This document shows positions 35,096-47,908 of a stretch of DNA of 64,000 bases, piece by piece; positions within the stretch are counted from its first letter, which is position 1, and the number at the start of each line of letters is the position of its first letter. The position numbers were made by a program, and so were the translations under genes. This DNA is from Perognathus longimembris pacificus (lineage: Eukaryota > Chordata > Mammalia > Rodentia > Heteromyidae): assembly GCF_023159225.1 (NCBI RefSeq), contig NC_063176.1, positions 7,390,963 through 7,454,962 of the forward strand, given 5' to 3'. A model generated the notes under the pieces. It ran no database searches and was not told the origin of the DNA. It was given only the letters and a program-made list of their open reading frames with translations.

Positions 35096-35342
35096 GCTAG
35101 CTGGGTGCTAGGGGCTTTTGTCTATAATCTTAGCTTGTCAGGAGTCTGAGATCTGAGGATTGGGGTTCCGAGCCAGCCAGGACTGAAAAAATCCCTGAGA
35201 GACTCTTATCTCCAATTAACCACTCAAGAACCAGAAGTGGTGCTGTGGCTCAAGTAGTGGAGTGCTAACCTTGAACAAAAAGAGGCTCAGGGACAGCACT
35301 CAAACCCTGAGTTTATGCCCCATCACCAAAACAAACAAGAAA
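35096..35342 (+). mobile_element. Composite B1-like + ID-like SINE
   Basis: 'gctagctgggtgctaggggc', 'tcaggagtctgagatctgag', 'ttccgagccagccaggactg', linker 'tctccaattaaccactcaag', then 'agtggtgctgtggctcaagt' and 'ctcagggacagcactcaaac', with an A-rich tail. Confidence 0.88.
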
Positions 35343-35819
35343 CCAATTTTTCATGTTATTATTTTAACTTGGTTCCTCAGGACACAGTAGATGGAGTCGA
35401 TGCCCCATGGTACTTGCTAGGTTCTACTGACCTTTTCCTGGAAAATTAAACTTTCTTTTTCACCTTCCCTTTTTGCTCTCTGGGGGCATTTGACTAGGTT
35501 CTGGCCAATAGAATATGGATACAGTGGTGTGTACTTAAGATCCAATTGGCAGCACCGTTCACGTCATTTCTGTCCCCTCATCTATCAGGCAGATAGATTC
35601 ATAGATCCCCTGGGGAAAAGCTAGAAGTAGCCAAAGCCCTGGGTCTTTGAGTGGAACAAAGCTCCCTGCACCTGTACACCCTCCACTGGACAGAGATATA
35701 CATTAGAAATAAATGGTTACTATGTTAAAACTCAAAGAATTTGAGATTATTTATTAACATTGTCCAAGTACTTTAACACATCTATAGGCACACTGAGTTT
35801 GAGATTGTGTCTCTTGAAA

Positions 35820-36025
35820 CTGAAACTACTTATTAACTTGAAACAAGTTTTTTTAATCTCCCCATTCCTGTTTCCTTATACAAATGGAATTAATAAGACC
35901 TCATAAGGTTATTAGGATTAAAATGGATATGTTAAAGATTAAAATTAATGTCTTTAAAGTGGTTAGGACAACTCCCAACACATTGTATAAAGCCTGAATA
36001 TACATTAGCTACTGCTATTTTTCCC
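35820..36025 (+). mobile_element. MIR SINE, sense
   Basis: 'ttgaaacaagtttttttaat', 'ccattcctgtttccttatac', 'aaatggaattaataagacct', 'cataaggttattaggattaa', 'gtctttaaagtggttaggac' and 'acattagctactgctatt' run in the canonical MIR order, including the CORE region. Confidence 0.8.
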
Positions 36026-36329
36026 TATTGAAAGGAATAGTAAAATTTCTTTATACTGCATTATAATTTTTTCTCATTGTAAAATGTTACTTTCCTTTCT
36101 GTGCTGTTTCACTCCAAAAAGAATTCTAGCCAGTAAAGATGTATGCCACAGAGTAAATCAGACATAGGTGAGTAAAATGGAAGGAGAGAAATTAGAGAAA
36201 TCAGTCGGACAGAGTAGTTTATAAGCTATGAGCCAAGGGTCCTGTAATGTGAGAGCAAAAGCTGAATAAAAGAAATATGGTACGAAGCAGCAAAATACAC
36301 ATAAATCAAGAGTGACAGAGATCTATCTG

Positions 36330-36625
36330 TCTATCTTCCTTTATTTTCCAGAACTGGCTGTGAAGGTGAAAATTCAGCTCTCCATGGCAGCCCAAGAAAA
36401 TCTGATGCTGCACTTAGAGACTGAAGGGCAACTGCCCACAAGATTTCTTCTCAGAGGGTGTTTAATCTCCTTCTGAAGACTTGCAGCTGAGGATGTGAGG
36501 CCCATCTACTCTATGGAGTGGAATCTGCTTTACTCCATGTTCCCTGAACTAATTGCTAACAAGTGTTTGACAGAATGTATGCATACTAACTAACTGAGTG
36601 GATACATAAAACTAACCACCACACC
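36330..36625. mobile_element. Probable MaLR-type LTR fragment
   Basis: 'tattttccagaactggctgt', 'gaggatgtgaggcccatcta', 'tggagtggaatctgctttac' and 'ggatacataaaactaaccac' resemble a block I associate with MaLR-type LTRs. Orientation and subfamily are not resolved. Confidence 0.42.
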
Positions 36626-38362
36626 TGAATACAAAGTCATTTACTCTAGAAAGTACATGTACCCAGCTGGTAATCTTTTGTCTGATCTTTTCTCTACAAG
36701 CTTGATAGGCTTGATTCAGCCTTTCAAAAAGTTTTTTTAGTCAATAGTTTAAATTGGAATATTTCACAGATTAAAGACATGTCATTTATATACTTTTCTT
36801 AAGTGGTAGTATGCCATTGCATTATTCTCAGTGGTATTTTCTACTAGATCCTCATTGTCTTGTGGCAACCAATGGCTGAAGACAGGTAAAACATCTGCTT
36901 TCTAGGATTGGGTATTTCTTTCTCTGCTTTTCAGTCCCACAGATCACATTGCTTTGCTTCTTGTACCCCACCACCCTAGCCATTTACATTTGCTGGATGG
37001 ATTCTATCAATTTTTAGGTTTTGAATGTTTGCCATATAGTAAAGACGAGTTCAAGAAAGTCCCTAAGATCTTTAACTTATAGTTAAAAGCTGAAGATAAT
37101 GTTAATGAAAAAGAAAATCAAATAATTTCACCTGCCTCAGAGAGAGCATAGTCACGTAGGATAGGGTCCCATATTCCTACCATAGGTACTTAGAATCAAC
37201 ACCTAGTCTAGTGAACACTTAATTATGCCGGAGTTTTAATGGTGAAAACAATCATAAGAAAGGAGCTTCTTTCTTTGTATTGCTTATTGTCAAAGGAAAA
37301 CCAAGTGGCATGTTTGCCTGCTCTGTAACTATACTTCAGAAACAATCATAATGGAAAATGCAGTAGAGGCTTAATGGCAAGTCATATGGAAAAATAAAAG
37401 TGTTGACTAGTTCCCTTTAGATTTGCCATCCAATGTTTCTTTCTTATTCTAATGAAGACCTTTATAGGAAAGGTGAATGAAAATGCATCTGTGTGTTATA
37501 GGGAAAATATGGCTTTTAAGGTTTTGACAGCTTGAAATTTCTTAATAATGAGATTCATAATTGGTGTGTGATGCATTTCCTTAGCCATATCTGTGAGCGA
37601 ATACAAGCTATATTTCCATGGGCCACTGGTTTCTGTGACCCCATTCTCAAACCCTTTTAAGAATCTTCTTTTGGGATGGCAGAAAATATATAAAGTATCT
37701 TAACAATGTATATGTGAGAATCTATTCATATTAACAATTCAGTTGAGCTAAGTGTTCTACTTTTGGCCTGTCAGATGCTTTTAGGGGAGAATTTCTCTGG
37801 TGGAGGATGTTCCCAAGGTTGAAGTGATTGAGCTTCTCCTTTTCCCTAGTTATTTTTTTTGGTCTCTTGGAATCACGCACAAATCCCATTTATCCTTGAA
37901 AGCATGGCTGATTAACTCTCAGCCAAGCTGAGGCACAATAGCAGTGGAGAATGGAGGCCAAGTCTGGAGGGAAGTCTGTCTCTGGGGGTAGTGACTGGAT
38001 ACCCAGACACAGAATTAAGTGAAAAAAAATATGGCTTTTATGTGCTTAGATTAACAGAAGAGAGAAAAAATGAATGGCAGGAGAGTGCAATGCAATGGTA
38101 TCTAATTTTTAATTTGGCTCTTGGAACAGAACTGAATGTTGAAGGAGGCGAGTATCACTTTCACATTACACATGTAACGTATTCTGTCTTCAATAAAGCC
38201 ATCACGAAAGGCAGCATGTAATTTTGGCTTTGGGTGAGGTGTGCTGCTTTGGAGAGTACTAGTGGAAAATACTTGGTTCAGACAAGGTTAGTGGTGGGCA
38301 CTGATGATGTGGATCAATCAAGCACAGTAGATATACTAAAGAGATGTGTGTTTGGAGAGGTA

Positions 38363-38405
<43 letters not shown>

Positions 38406-40879
38406 GGTATGCACAATAGGAAGCACTGAATGGAGCCTAATTTCTGGAACTAAGATGCTGGGTCATATCAGAATGATTTGGATTCTAAAAGATTACTCTC
38501 ATATGGACAACCTTAGTACATTTTTAAGAAATTTGCCAAATAGTGTGCTCTATTTCTGGGTTTCTACTTCAGTCAAGATAGTCTGAGGTTCACACAGTAA
38601 ATAGATAAAATTGTGTCCCACATTTCTCCAAGGGCTCTTATTTTCCTTTATAAATTTGACTTTTGATTTGTGTATGGTTGAATGTTTTTTCATTTGAATA
38701 CTATTTCATGGATATTAATCAATGCATGTTAATGGTACAATAATCAATAACCAGGGCAGTTCCATTAGCCACAGCATCTCTGATGTTTTCCTTTTGTGGC
38801 ATCCATCCTCACTCCTTTCCTCTGAATTACAATAAAACAGTTCTCTCAGTTTCTGACCGACAAACAACTGGTTGAGAGAAATGTTGGCTTTGTGGATGGC
38901 CACCTCTTCTCCCTTTGCTCTGACTTTTGGTTAATAACCAAGATTCTTCTGCATTTTTAACCCAAGCTCGCCAGGGTTATCTGAATAATTTAACCTTTAC
39001 CGAGCTCATTTTCTGCTCTTCGGGGAGCAGGTAATGATTGAAAGTTTAACGGGAGTGCAAACGAAGCTTTCTCAGAGCTATGCTAGGCTGTGATCAAATA
39101 GCCATAACTATTTCTTGTTAAATTAATAAGACTTCCCATGGGTTGCTGTTTAAATGCTCTGCTACTGGGTTTGTAAACCCCTTAGGAATCATAAGAAAAT
39201 TCCCTGACTTCTTTCTGTCTTTCCATCTATTCTATCCTTAATATCACTTGAAGAGAATTCTGTTATGTCTATTGGTTTACCTGACAGTGTTATTTTTTCT
39301 TTTAATTGTAAAAGTATATTCATTTGTTTTTAAGATAGTCATCCATTTGTTTCTACCTGCCTTTATAAAAGATAACTTTTCAGTTGCCTGTGAAATAATG
39401 CCGTATTCCCTTATCTGCTAGCTATAAAAACTAAAATACAAACTACAAGAGAAAATTCTAAAATGCAAAAAATAGAACAAAAAGAAAAATGGAAGCATGG
39501 AAAAGGGTCGAGAGCCTTTTGTATTAAACTCAATGTTAGCAAATAAATTGAAGATTATTGTTTCTTCTCTTTCAGAGATTTGGTTTTTAGGTGTTGCTGC
39601 ACAATTTCTTTCTAAATCTGTCTTACTTATATTAAAGCACTGTACTGTGCAGGCTGTTAGGTGCAGACTTTTCCTTTGTAGGAAGTTATTTTCATAGGAA
39701 GAAATAATTCATAGTTGTAGCTTCGGGGAAAGATGATAGGAAAATGCCTTATTTGTGGGAGCTATTTTTAAAAACCTTGCATATATATTGTTTTTTGGTT
39801 ACGTTTTTGTGTAAAGTACAACATTCTAAAAATGAATAGCTATGTATCTATTCATAAACAGATGAAGATATTTCCTAACAATAATGTTTTAGCAATTTTA
39901 GAAAGGGGTGACTATAACAGAGTACTATATTTTTAAATAACAGTATTTTATATAGTCTCAGAATATTTTGTTGTCTGTTAGTTTCTGGAAAATGGAACAT
40001 TAAATCCTTAAACACATCCAGTCTTTCCACAACCCCTTTTTCAGAAATTTGAACTCTATTGAATATCAGTTGTCATAGACATTGTTTATCTACTCATAAT
40101 TATATATAGATTTTAAAAAATTCCAGTGATAATAATAGTTGCAAATATACACTTTCCTTTACTTGACTTTGAGGATTCAGGAATTCACAATGAATATCTA
40201 TGCAGAGAAAATAAGCTGAGGCAGAAAAAAAATGAGAACAAATAGGAATATTTTTGCCAAGAGATTAAAGAAGGTATGAGTATGGGTGGGAAATACCATA
40301 TTTTCCATATTTTCAATTAGGAAAATGAACTCTTCTCCATAATATTTGTACTTCAGAAATCAATTCTGGGAAGGAGCAAATGGGGAGAACTATATTATGC
40401 TGTGTTTTGGATGAATTAAGCCTGTTCTAGAAGGGATTTGTACTAGCTACAGGTAGTAATAATAAAACTATAATAATATTAATAACTTCAATTTTCCCAC
40501 TAGAAATTTTCAGTTTCCCACTAGAGCTAGTCACAAGATGGAGCTCTGGGAGTTTTCTGCAAAGATGCTCCAAACCTGCACTTCATGCATTTCTTCTTAG
40601 TCTAAAGCATGTTCCACTCTCAGTTTCTTCTGGCCTCCTTTATCATTGAATGGCCCCTTCATTTGTCTATCATTTACTCCTTTCATACTTAGTCTTTCCC
40701 TTACCTTTCTGCAAAAATATCTTAGTTTATAATCTCATTACTTTTGACTCAAATCATGTTCCTATTACTGATTTTGTTAAAGCAGTGTGCACCTTGCTAC
40801 AGATTGAGGATCTTCTCAATTTATATGAACGTGATATATGTGTCTTTCATTTCGTGGTTCATCTACCCAATCAGTTTTT
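36626..40879. other. About 4.2 kb with no recognised feature apart from a microsatellite
   Basis: Unique-looking sequence. Only the GT run at 38.37 kb stands out. Open frames of 60-80 codons scattered here match nothing I recognise and lack paired splice signals. Confidence 0.5.
38365..38404 (+). repeat. (GT)n microsatellite
   Basis: A pure GT run of 40 bp (20 units) between 'ggtacc' and 'tggtatgc'. Confidence 0.98.
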
Positions 40880-41545
40880 GTTGTAGATAGTAGTTTCCAC
40901 GTACTATCCTGTGTGCAGAGAATAACATTATGAAAAAATGACTAAAATTCCATGTTCTTGGAATCTTTTGGGGGTATACATAGTCAATCTGCATAAAAAT
41001 AAATAAATGTAAGGTTAAGGGGATGTCAGATATAGATAGAGCCAGTGTAAAGAAAATAAAATGGGCTGATTGTGGTGACCCATGCTTGTTATTCAGTCTG
41101 ATAAACAAGGTTGTTGAGACTTCATCTCGAAAACAATCTGTTCCTCATGGCACATGAGTGTAACCTCAGCTATGGGGAGGAAAAGGAGGACGCCATATCC
41201 TGGCAAAAATGCGATAGCCTACTTGAAAAATGACTACAGAAAAAAAGAGCAGGGGCATTGCTCAAGTGGCAGAGCATTTATCTAGCAAGTGCAAGGTCCT
41301 GAGGTCAAACTTCAGTGCTACCAAAAATGTAAAAGAAAAAGAAAGGAAAGAAAAGAGAAAGAGTAATTGGAATAGTATGGTAGGGTGATTGGCAATGGTG
41401 CAAAGCCTTATAAGACAGGTTAAACAGGAAAGAGCTATCTGCTTGGGATGACATATTCATGTGGGTGAGTAAGTCAAGCATAGGCATGTCATGGGAAGAG
41501 GACCCTAGATATAAGACACATCACATGTGCAAAGGAAATGAAAAT
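40880..41545 (-). mobile_element. L2 LINE 3' region, antisense, split by a SINE
   Basis: Left part: 'gtactatcctgtgtgcagag', 'ctaaaattccatgttcttgg', 'aataaataaatgtaagg', 'gatgtcagatatagatagag'. After the SINE the L2 resumes: 'tggaatagtatggtagggtg', 'gggaagaggaccctagatat', 'cacatgtgcaaaggaaatg'. This is the order of the L2 3' region read in reverse. Confidence 0.62.
41060..41362 (+). mobile_element. Composite B1-like/ID-like SINE inserted in L2
   Basis: 'gggctgattgtggtgaccca', 'tgttgagacttcatctcgaa', a second B1-like stretch 'gcacatgagtgtaacctcag', then the ID-like unit 'gggcattgctcaagtggcag', 'atctagcaagtgcaaggtcc', and an AAAG-rich tail. Diverged, but all parts are in order. Confidence 0.7.
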
Positions 41546-42099
41546 CTTCATTTGATTACTCTTTTCAGATTTTGCTTAGTTTGGTATATTGCATGTATGT
41601 GCATATATAGACATTATATGTGCATATGTTTCACACATATCATGTGTATATAGACATTGTGGTAAAATTAATATTTGATAACTTCTTACTGTAATGAAAA
41701 AGCTATTGAGAAATTTATTATACTGGGGTGGTTTTAATTTTAGCCTGTCTTTCACAGGGAGTTGGTAATATTTCCCTACCCAATTAAGGTGAATTAGCTC
41801 CACGTTTTGTCATACTGTTTTAATCACTTACTCCTTCATTCTTCATCTTCTTTTCCCTCATGCCTTCTTACCTCCAGTTCTTTCATCATCTTGAATATTA
41901 CTTCAGGGGATTATGTATCCCTCTAAATTCCTGTTTCCAGAGTGCTGATGAGAATTCTCTCAACAAATCCCAAGGCCTTAAAAAACATGTTCCCTTTTTT
42001 ATCCACACATTTTTGTAGCTTTACCTAAATAACTCTACCTACTTTTCGTTGAACTGATTTTTGCCTTTATAAAGTATCCCATTTTTCATATCTCTAGCT
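41546..42099. other. No recognised feature
   Basis: Contains an AT-rich stretch at 41,590-41,660 with repeated 'tatatagacatt' (twice). Pyrimidine-rich text follows. Nothing assigned. Confidence 0.45.
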
Positions 42100-43900
42100 A
42101 GACAGGGTGATTTGCAGTAAGATGTGTTCGTAATTTATTTTGTAAATACTTATAAAGTAGGTACCAGTTCAAGGCATGAGATTACATAGACAATAAAACC
42201 ACCACAACAGAAAACCTCTGAGGTCTTGCACCTTACATTTTCCTACAGGAAGATAAAGTAAGCAGATAAAATACATGGAAATGTGGAACATGCCTTTTGT
42301 AGGAAAATGAAAGACAAATGAGATGAGGGTTATAATGGTAGGAAGGAGGAACTAAACTACAATCACCACTGAAATGGACAGTAAAAGCTACACTGAGAAA
42401 GCCACATTGGAGAAGAGACCTGTAGGAGGGGAAGAAAGGAACTTTTTCAATGTCTGAGAACAGAGTTCCAAAAGCTCAGAGAATAAATAGCACATGCAAT
42501 GAGCTTTACGCAGGATTATTATGGGTTGTTCATGGAGCAGGGGAGAGGTTAATGTGGTTAAAGTAGGAAGCAGTGATAGAAGATAAGACCTAAAAGGGCT
42601 TGAGGGGCCAAACTGGTTAGGCCTTTTCATCATCCTTTGATTCTGTCTTTTAATACGAGAGATCTCGGATGTCTGTGTTAGGTTTTGATCACTGTAGTGT
42701 TATCTGTTGACTTGTGTTTAGCAGGACCAGTTTGGCAGAGGGAAGCATGGTAAAAGGTTGAGAAGCTTTTGTAATAAACTCAATGTAGCTTTGAAGAACA
42801 TTGTTAGGAATGAATGAGGAACCAGTGATCGGATTTGGAGTATATCCTAAAGGAATAGCTCATTGGATTTGCTGATGAATGGACTAGGAAGTATGACAAA
42901 AGAAAAGACTAAGGTGACTAGTCATGTCATGTCTTGACCCACTAAGAGAATGATATTGCCATCAACAGAGACAATGTGACTCAAGACATATATATGAGGT
43001 AATAAAGCAGGTTTAATTGCAATATCAAGGGAATGGGTTGTGGTTGAGAAATTGTGAGTTTGAAAGCTGAAAGGCAGTTCCTAACACATGAGGTTAGATG
43101 AGATGTCAAGGAAGAAGGAGCAGATGGGTAAGGCAAGGGTCTGTATGAGTCCTGATACACTCCTGAATTAAGGTGTCAGGGAGATGAGGATAGGTCAATA
43201 ATGGTGGCTTAGAAACAGAAGCCTTCAAGATGAGAAAGAGTGTCTTCCAAGAAATCAAGTGCAGGCAGTATTTGCCAAAATGGAAGAAGGGATCAACTGT
43301 GTCAAATGCTGCTGAAAAAACAAATAAGATGAGGACAGAGAATTAACCTTTGGATTAGCGATGTGGAGGTCATTGGTGACATTGACAAGAGCAGTGTCAA
43401 TGGAATTAGAAAGGCTTTGTTGTCAGGGAGACATAGTAGAAGAGATCAAAGACAAGAAGCATACGTAACTCAAGGAATTTTGTCGCAAAAGAGGGAAGGA
43501 CAAGAGAGGGCTACAGGAAAACATAAAAGGAGTATTTTTTAAAGCAGAAATATTTTATAAAAAATATTTGCGTGTTTACTTACATGTTTTCATTAAGAAG
43601 GGCCAAGTAGATGGTAGAAGTGAAAGTTTGAAAGGGGGGAATCAAATACTAAGTCAGTGACATCACAGAATGTATAATGACAGAAATGAACACCAAATAC
43701 AGAGGCAGCAACCCAGGAGAGGCGAGAAACTAGCTGGAGGAGCAGATAGGCTTCTAAGTGGAGGGTGGAGGAACTGATCATTGAAGAATGAGCAAGAATT
43801 TATCAGTGATCATGATTCTACTGATTCATACTGTATGGAAAGATGAGAGAGCACAGCTTGGTGAGAAGTGGAAGAGGATGAGAACAACGATAGAAAGAAG
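42100..43900 (-). mobile_element. Long L2 LINE copy, antisense, with readable RT motif
   Basis: About 1.8 kb running from the 3' end ('agtaggtaccagttcaaggc') into ORF2. Landmarks in reverse: 'aagagacctgtaggagggga', 'ggatttgctgatgaatggac', 'gatcaactgtgtcaaatgct', 'gatgtggaggtcattggtga'. On the minus strand at 43,292-43,315 the eight codons read SAAFDTVD, motif A of the L2/CR1-type reverse transcriptase with its catalytic aspartate. The frame is broken elsewhere, so it is a fossil. Some inner parts are weak and might include small insertions. Confidence 0.75.
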
Positions 43901-43929
43901 ATTAAGATACAGGTTATGTGTACTGCCAA

Positions 43930-44500
43930 TGAATTGAACGTTTACAATAAGTGTTATAGCGACTCTTAGGGACGTTAAACAGGAGAATGGTATATATATG
44001 TTCTGATTTTAGCAATTTTGGTCTAGTCATAGTGCATGAGATAGGTTTCAGGGAGAAAGTTTAGGCTAGAGTTGATGAATCACAATCGAGCATTGTAGAA
44101 GAGGAAGGGTTTGATTTTATCATGCAGAGGAATGAATTTGATTAGCTTTAACCAAGTAGCCAGTTCAGTGACTAACACGGAAACTAACACAGAAAGACAG
44201 AATGCAAGTCTCCGGATTTCTGGTATGTGTGATGAGTACATACAAATAATACTGATAGAGAAGAGGCATGGAAGGCTTAGCTTTTTATGTATTTTAAGAA
44301 AGACTGGTATGATATGTAGGTGGGTCTGGTTAGCAGATAGATACTTGGAAATTCGGATCTTGAGCTCAGGAATGAGATCAGACCTAGAGACCGACTTGAA
44401 CATCACATGTATGTTTCTGATAGCTGAGACTTAGCAATAAATGACCCAACATAAAAGGATTAGAAGATAAGAGGGAGATTAAAACCTTCAGAAGCTGCTC
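43930..44500 (-). mobile_element. Second L2 LINE segment, antisense
   Basis: 'gtaggtgggtctggttagca', 'gatagatacttggaaattcg', 'gatcttgagctcaggaatga' and 'gatcagacctagagaccg' match an L2 ORF2 zone lying 3' of the motif A block, so it cannot be a simple continuation of the copy on its left. Open frames of 107-108 codons at 44,080-44,434 are inside it and not genes. Confidence 0.58.
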
Positions 44501-44682
44501 GGAATTTGCTAGGAGCATAAAATCCAGTTATCTGGAAGCCGATTACTTCGTGTTGAAGTTAACTACAATCTCCTTCCCTTTTTTATTAAAGAAATTGTGT
44601 AGCTTTTAAAGATAGTAACACTACAGATGAGCCTTTGACAGTGACTTAAAAATATAATCAGTTTCCAAATTTGACTTGCAAA

Positions 44683-45098
44683 GTCGTGACTGAACAATGA
44701 TGCAGAAAGGATACATATTCAGAAGAAATTGTACTTCCGGTTCTGAGGTTTGATCTTGTCTCATGTCGGGTTATTCTGTGCCATATTCTCCAGTGGTGCT
44801 GAGTGATGACAGTGACCTGTAGCTTCTAGTCAACCAAGTCAGTGACAGAACAAACAATGCTGCACCATCGCCATTCTGGGCTTTGGATATAGGTACTTAG
44901 TTCTCAGCACTTTAGTGCAAACTGAAGTTGGTTGTTGAATTTGTCCATCTGTAGGATGTTTTGATCATGTTGAAGACAGGTTAAGCTCAGTCACAATGCT
45001 TGTAATTTAGGTGTATTAAGAACATTTGAAACTTATTTTCAACTTATAATAGGTTTCTGGAAACAGACCCTCATCCTAAGTCAAGGAGCTTGTGTAAC
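44683..45098 (+). mobile_element. Ancient interspersed repeat, family name not recalled
   Basis: 'aatgatgcagaaaggataca', 'tattcagaagaaattgtact', 'tttgatcttgtctcatgtcg', 'taatttaggtgtattaagaa', 'ttcaacttataataggtttc' and 'cctaagtcaaggagcttgtg' run in the order of an old mammalian non-autonomous repeat that I recognise by its 'taagtc-aaggagc' end. I cannot name it or assign its class. Confidence 0.48.
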
Positions 45099-46340
45099 AG
45101 CAATGATGTGTCTGCTCTTCTATAAGTCCAATCTAATTAATGATTTCTGTCCTCAAATTAGTAAAATGAAAATAAATAGCCCTGCTGATGAGTCTAAAAC
45201 AATTTAAGAGTTTAATAATCAAAGATAATGAAATTTACTCCATATGTGCTCCTTACAAAAGCAGGATACCCCATAGCACAAATTAAAGAGCTTATTACCA
45301 AAGACAATAAAATTATTCTTTTTTGGTGAGTCGTGAGCCAGTCAACCAATCAATTGGTTAGTACAGGTTTTTGCAGTCCCTGTTTCTTAAGATAGCTTGT
45401 GTATCACATTTACTAACTATTGCATTGAGAAAGGTACTGCGTAGTTCTTTATGTGAAAACCTAACCAAGGAAGCTAGTCTTTTCCTGTCTGACAGGCACG
45501 CTGCGGTGACACGGTTCACAGCGACAGGCAGAACTCGTCAGCACTTCACTAGATATCTGAACGTACAGTGGACTCTGAAAAACAGCATTTATTTTGCACT
45601 ATTCAACTTGGTATTGTATCACAATTCTTGCCAATTTAATGCTGCATGCCTAGACTCTTCAAAATGAAAGGAGTGACACATTTCAGAGGCAATAAGAAAG
45701 TAGAGGGTTGGGAGGCTCTCTGCTACCTACTTTTTCCTGTCTCCCGGTGACAGAAGCGCTCCTTTCCCTCCCTAAGCAGTCAGGATGGAGGCCACTGAGA
45801 AAACACAATGAGCCTCGGGATCAGTCCTGATGCTTAGAGTCCAAGACTACTGTCTCATTTTTTTTCCTTTCAGAAAGCTCCCATTTTTGGAGAGGTGGGG
45901 ATAGGGAGCCAAACTACTCTGTTGTGCAGAATTGGTGCTGCACACTCTTATCAACAGATCCTAAAACGTTGTGCGTCCACATGATGGTAATACAGCATTG
46001 GCAAGGAACAAATGTTGAACTCAGTCCCTCCCTGCATTTCCTGTCATGGTTGTCTTCTTTGTTCTTTTTTACTCTCTTGCTGAAACAGCAGTGACCTGAT
46101 AATATTGTTAGTTCTCTCCCGGGAGATAACTAACTACAAGTGAGTGTATGGAACTTTTCCGGCAGAGTGGCTTCTTCATCAAGAGTGTATAGGTTTGTCT
46201 CGTAGAGAGGCATTCTCCTCCAGTCTACTTTTCATCCTGTTTGCCTTCTCTTTTCTTGTGAAGCATTTCTAGTGCTTTCAAAGACCATGCCTCCTCTTGG
46301 ACATAGATGTGATCCAATGTCTTAAACAGCACCACAACTT
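45099..46340. other. No recognised feature
   Basis: About 1.2 kb of unique-looking sequence. A 98-codon open frame at 45,371-45,667 has no recognised domain, and I see no paired splice sites. Confidence 0.5.
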
Positions 46341-46354
46341 TTTTTTTTTTTTAG

Positions 46355-46535
46355 AGCTGGCAAAAAATTTGTTAGAGATCATGGAGTTGAGATGTTTTAT
46401 TTTGCAGATGAAATTACTCAGGCCTGGAAAGGATGGACTATGTCTCATGACAAAGCCTCTTTTGCTGTAGTTCGGGCAAGATCTGCATTTCCTGATTTCC
46501 AGTCCAGGGCCCTGTACACGATCACACCTCAGCAA
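46355..46535 (-). mobile_element. MIR-family SINE, antisense
   Basis: 'agagctggcaaaaaatttgt', 'tagagatcatggagttgaga', 'ttttgcagatgaaattactc', 'cctgatttccagtccagggc' and 'cctgtacacgatcacacc' fit a reversed MIR/MIR3-type element. A T14 run lies just left. Confidence 0.52.
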
Positions 46536-47219
46536 AGCCATAGTTTTGCATGCTCTGTGTACAAGGCTAAAATCCCTAAGCCTTTGTGGCTGTTCTTCTC
46601 TTTCTCCCTGGTCAGTCGCCCATCTGACAGAGCTGGTGGGCCTACCACACCCGGCTCCTCAGAGCTGTGTTCTGTCTGCTTAGCAGCTCGTCTGCTCCGC
46701 GCGTGAGAGAAAAGCAAGCCAGGAGAGGCAAAGAAATAATGATTTTTGACAAGTGACCTTTAAGAAGCCACCAGAGAGAAAACTTAAAAAAATATATTTC
46801 CTTCACCTATAAAACATTGAGTGTGAGTGTCCAGATGACAGGAAATGAGTCATTTTCAAGCTCCTAGAGGTGCCTGTTTACCATCCTTTACAGATGACTG
46901 TTAAGGAGCTGCTGAGGATGTAGAACTGCTTGTCCATTTCGTAGCCTGTTGAGCACAAATTTGTGCATGTGGAGATGTAATTGTGAAAGCATTTCTTTTA
47001 ATAAACAAAACAAAACAGCAATACGGTATTTAGCCATCACATAAGCCCTGGGGACATGAAGAGAGGACCTGCTAAGTTCAGGTTCCTTGGATCTGTGTGA
47101 AAGCATGTGAAGTTTACAGGTAAGATAAAGGCTTACATTCTCATCTAAAAGTTGGTACTTGTACTGATATCAAAGCTCTGGATTGCTTTTTTTCTTAAAG
47201 TGTAGTACATTATGGTGAG

Positions 47220-47220
<1 letters not shown>
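46536..47220. other. No recognised feature
   Basis: GC-richer text at 46,560-46,720 (including 'ctgctccgcgcgtgagag') then AT-rich sequence. No gene or repeat assigned. Confidence 0.45.

Positions 47221-47259
<39 letters not shown>
47221..47259 (+). repeat. (TG)n microsatellite
   Basis: A pure TG run of 39 bp, ending at 'tttagctg'. Confidence 0.98.
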
Positions 47260-47261
<2 letters not shown>

Positions 47262-47777
47262 AGCTGAAATATACATGGAGACATGGAGACATGTAGCATT
47301 ATTACCAGTACATCAGAATGAAACACTCTCAAATTAATATCCTACAGTAGAAATTTCATTTTCCTATCCCAAAGGACATATTTTTTATTTCATATGCATT
47401 TCTTCCTACCATGCCACTGCCATCTTGAAACCTAGAATACCTGCAAACTTCAGCCAGCTATCATGGCAGTAGAAGCAGGTCTAGGTTTTGCAAAAGTTGA
47501 CAGATCGAAGAAAATTTTAAAAATAAGTTGGTGCAAAAATGAATTTTCAATTACAGTAGGAAAAAAAACACTGCTATATATACTAGAAATTAAAGATAGT
47601 AAGTATTTGGACTATAATAAAACTCAGAAAAAATAGCATGATATTTTAAAATAACTTATTTGATACAATCCTGTCATTACATTTTTGAACTTCCATTTTT
47701 ATTTGCATGCTACTTATTGATCATTTATTGATAAGATAATTTTGTTTTTTTTTGGTCTTTTTATTTATTTTATTTTA
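47260..47777. other. No recognised feature
   Basis: AT-rich sequence leading into a TTTTA-type low-complexity run (about 47,755-47,785) next to the L1 tail. Confidence 0.5.
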
Positions 47778-47908
47778 TTTTTTTTAAAGTTTTTATTATA
47801 AAACTGATGTACAGAGAGGTTACAGTTTTATACGTTAGGCATTGGATACATTTCTTGTACTGTTTGTTACCTTGTCCCTCATCTTGTCCCTCCCTTGTCC
47901 CTTGTCTG
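47778..47908 (-). mobile_element. Strongly 5'-truncated L1 3' end, antisense
   Basis: 'gtttttattataaaactgat', 'gtacagagaggttacagttt', 'tatacgttaggcattggata' and 'tgtttgttaccttgtccctc' match the 18.6 kb copy nearly word for word. Only about 130 bp of the element inserted. Confidence 0.88.

Noticed and set aside
44080..44434. Overlapping 107-108 codon frames on both strands
   Set aside because: Both lie inside an L2 fragment; neither is in the L2 ORF2 frame with recognisable motifs.
46536..46720. GC-richer segment as a first exon or CpG island
   Set aside because: Few CpG overall, and no promoter or splice signals convincing enough to list.
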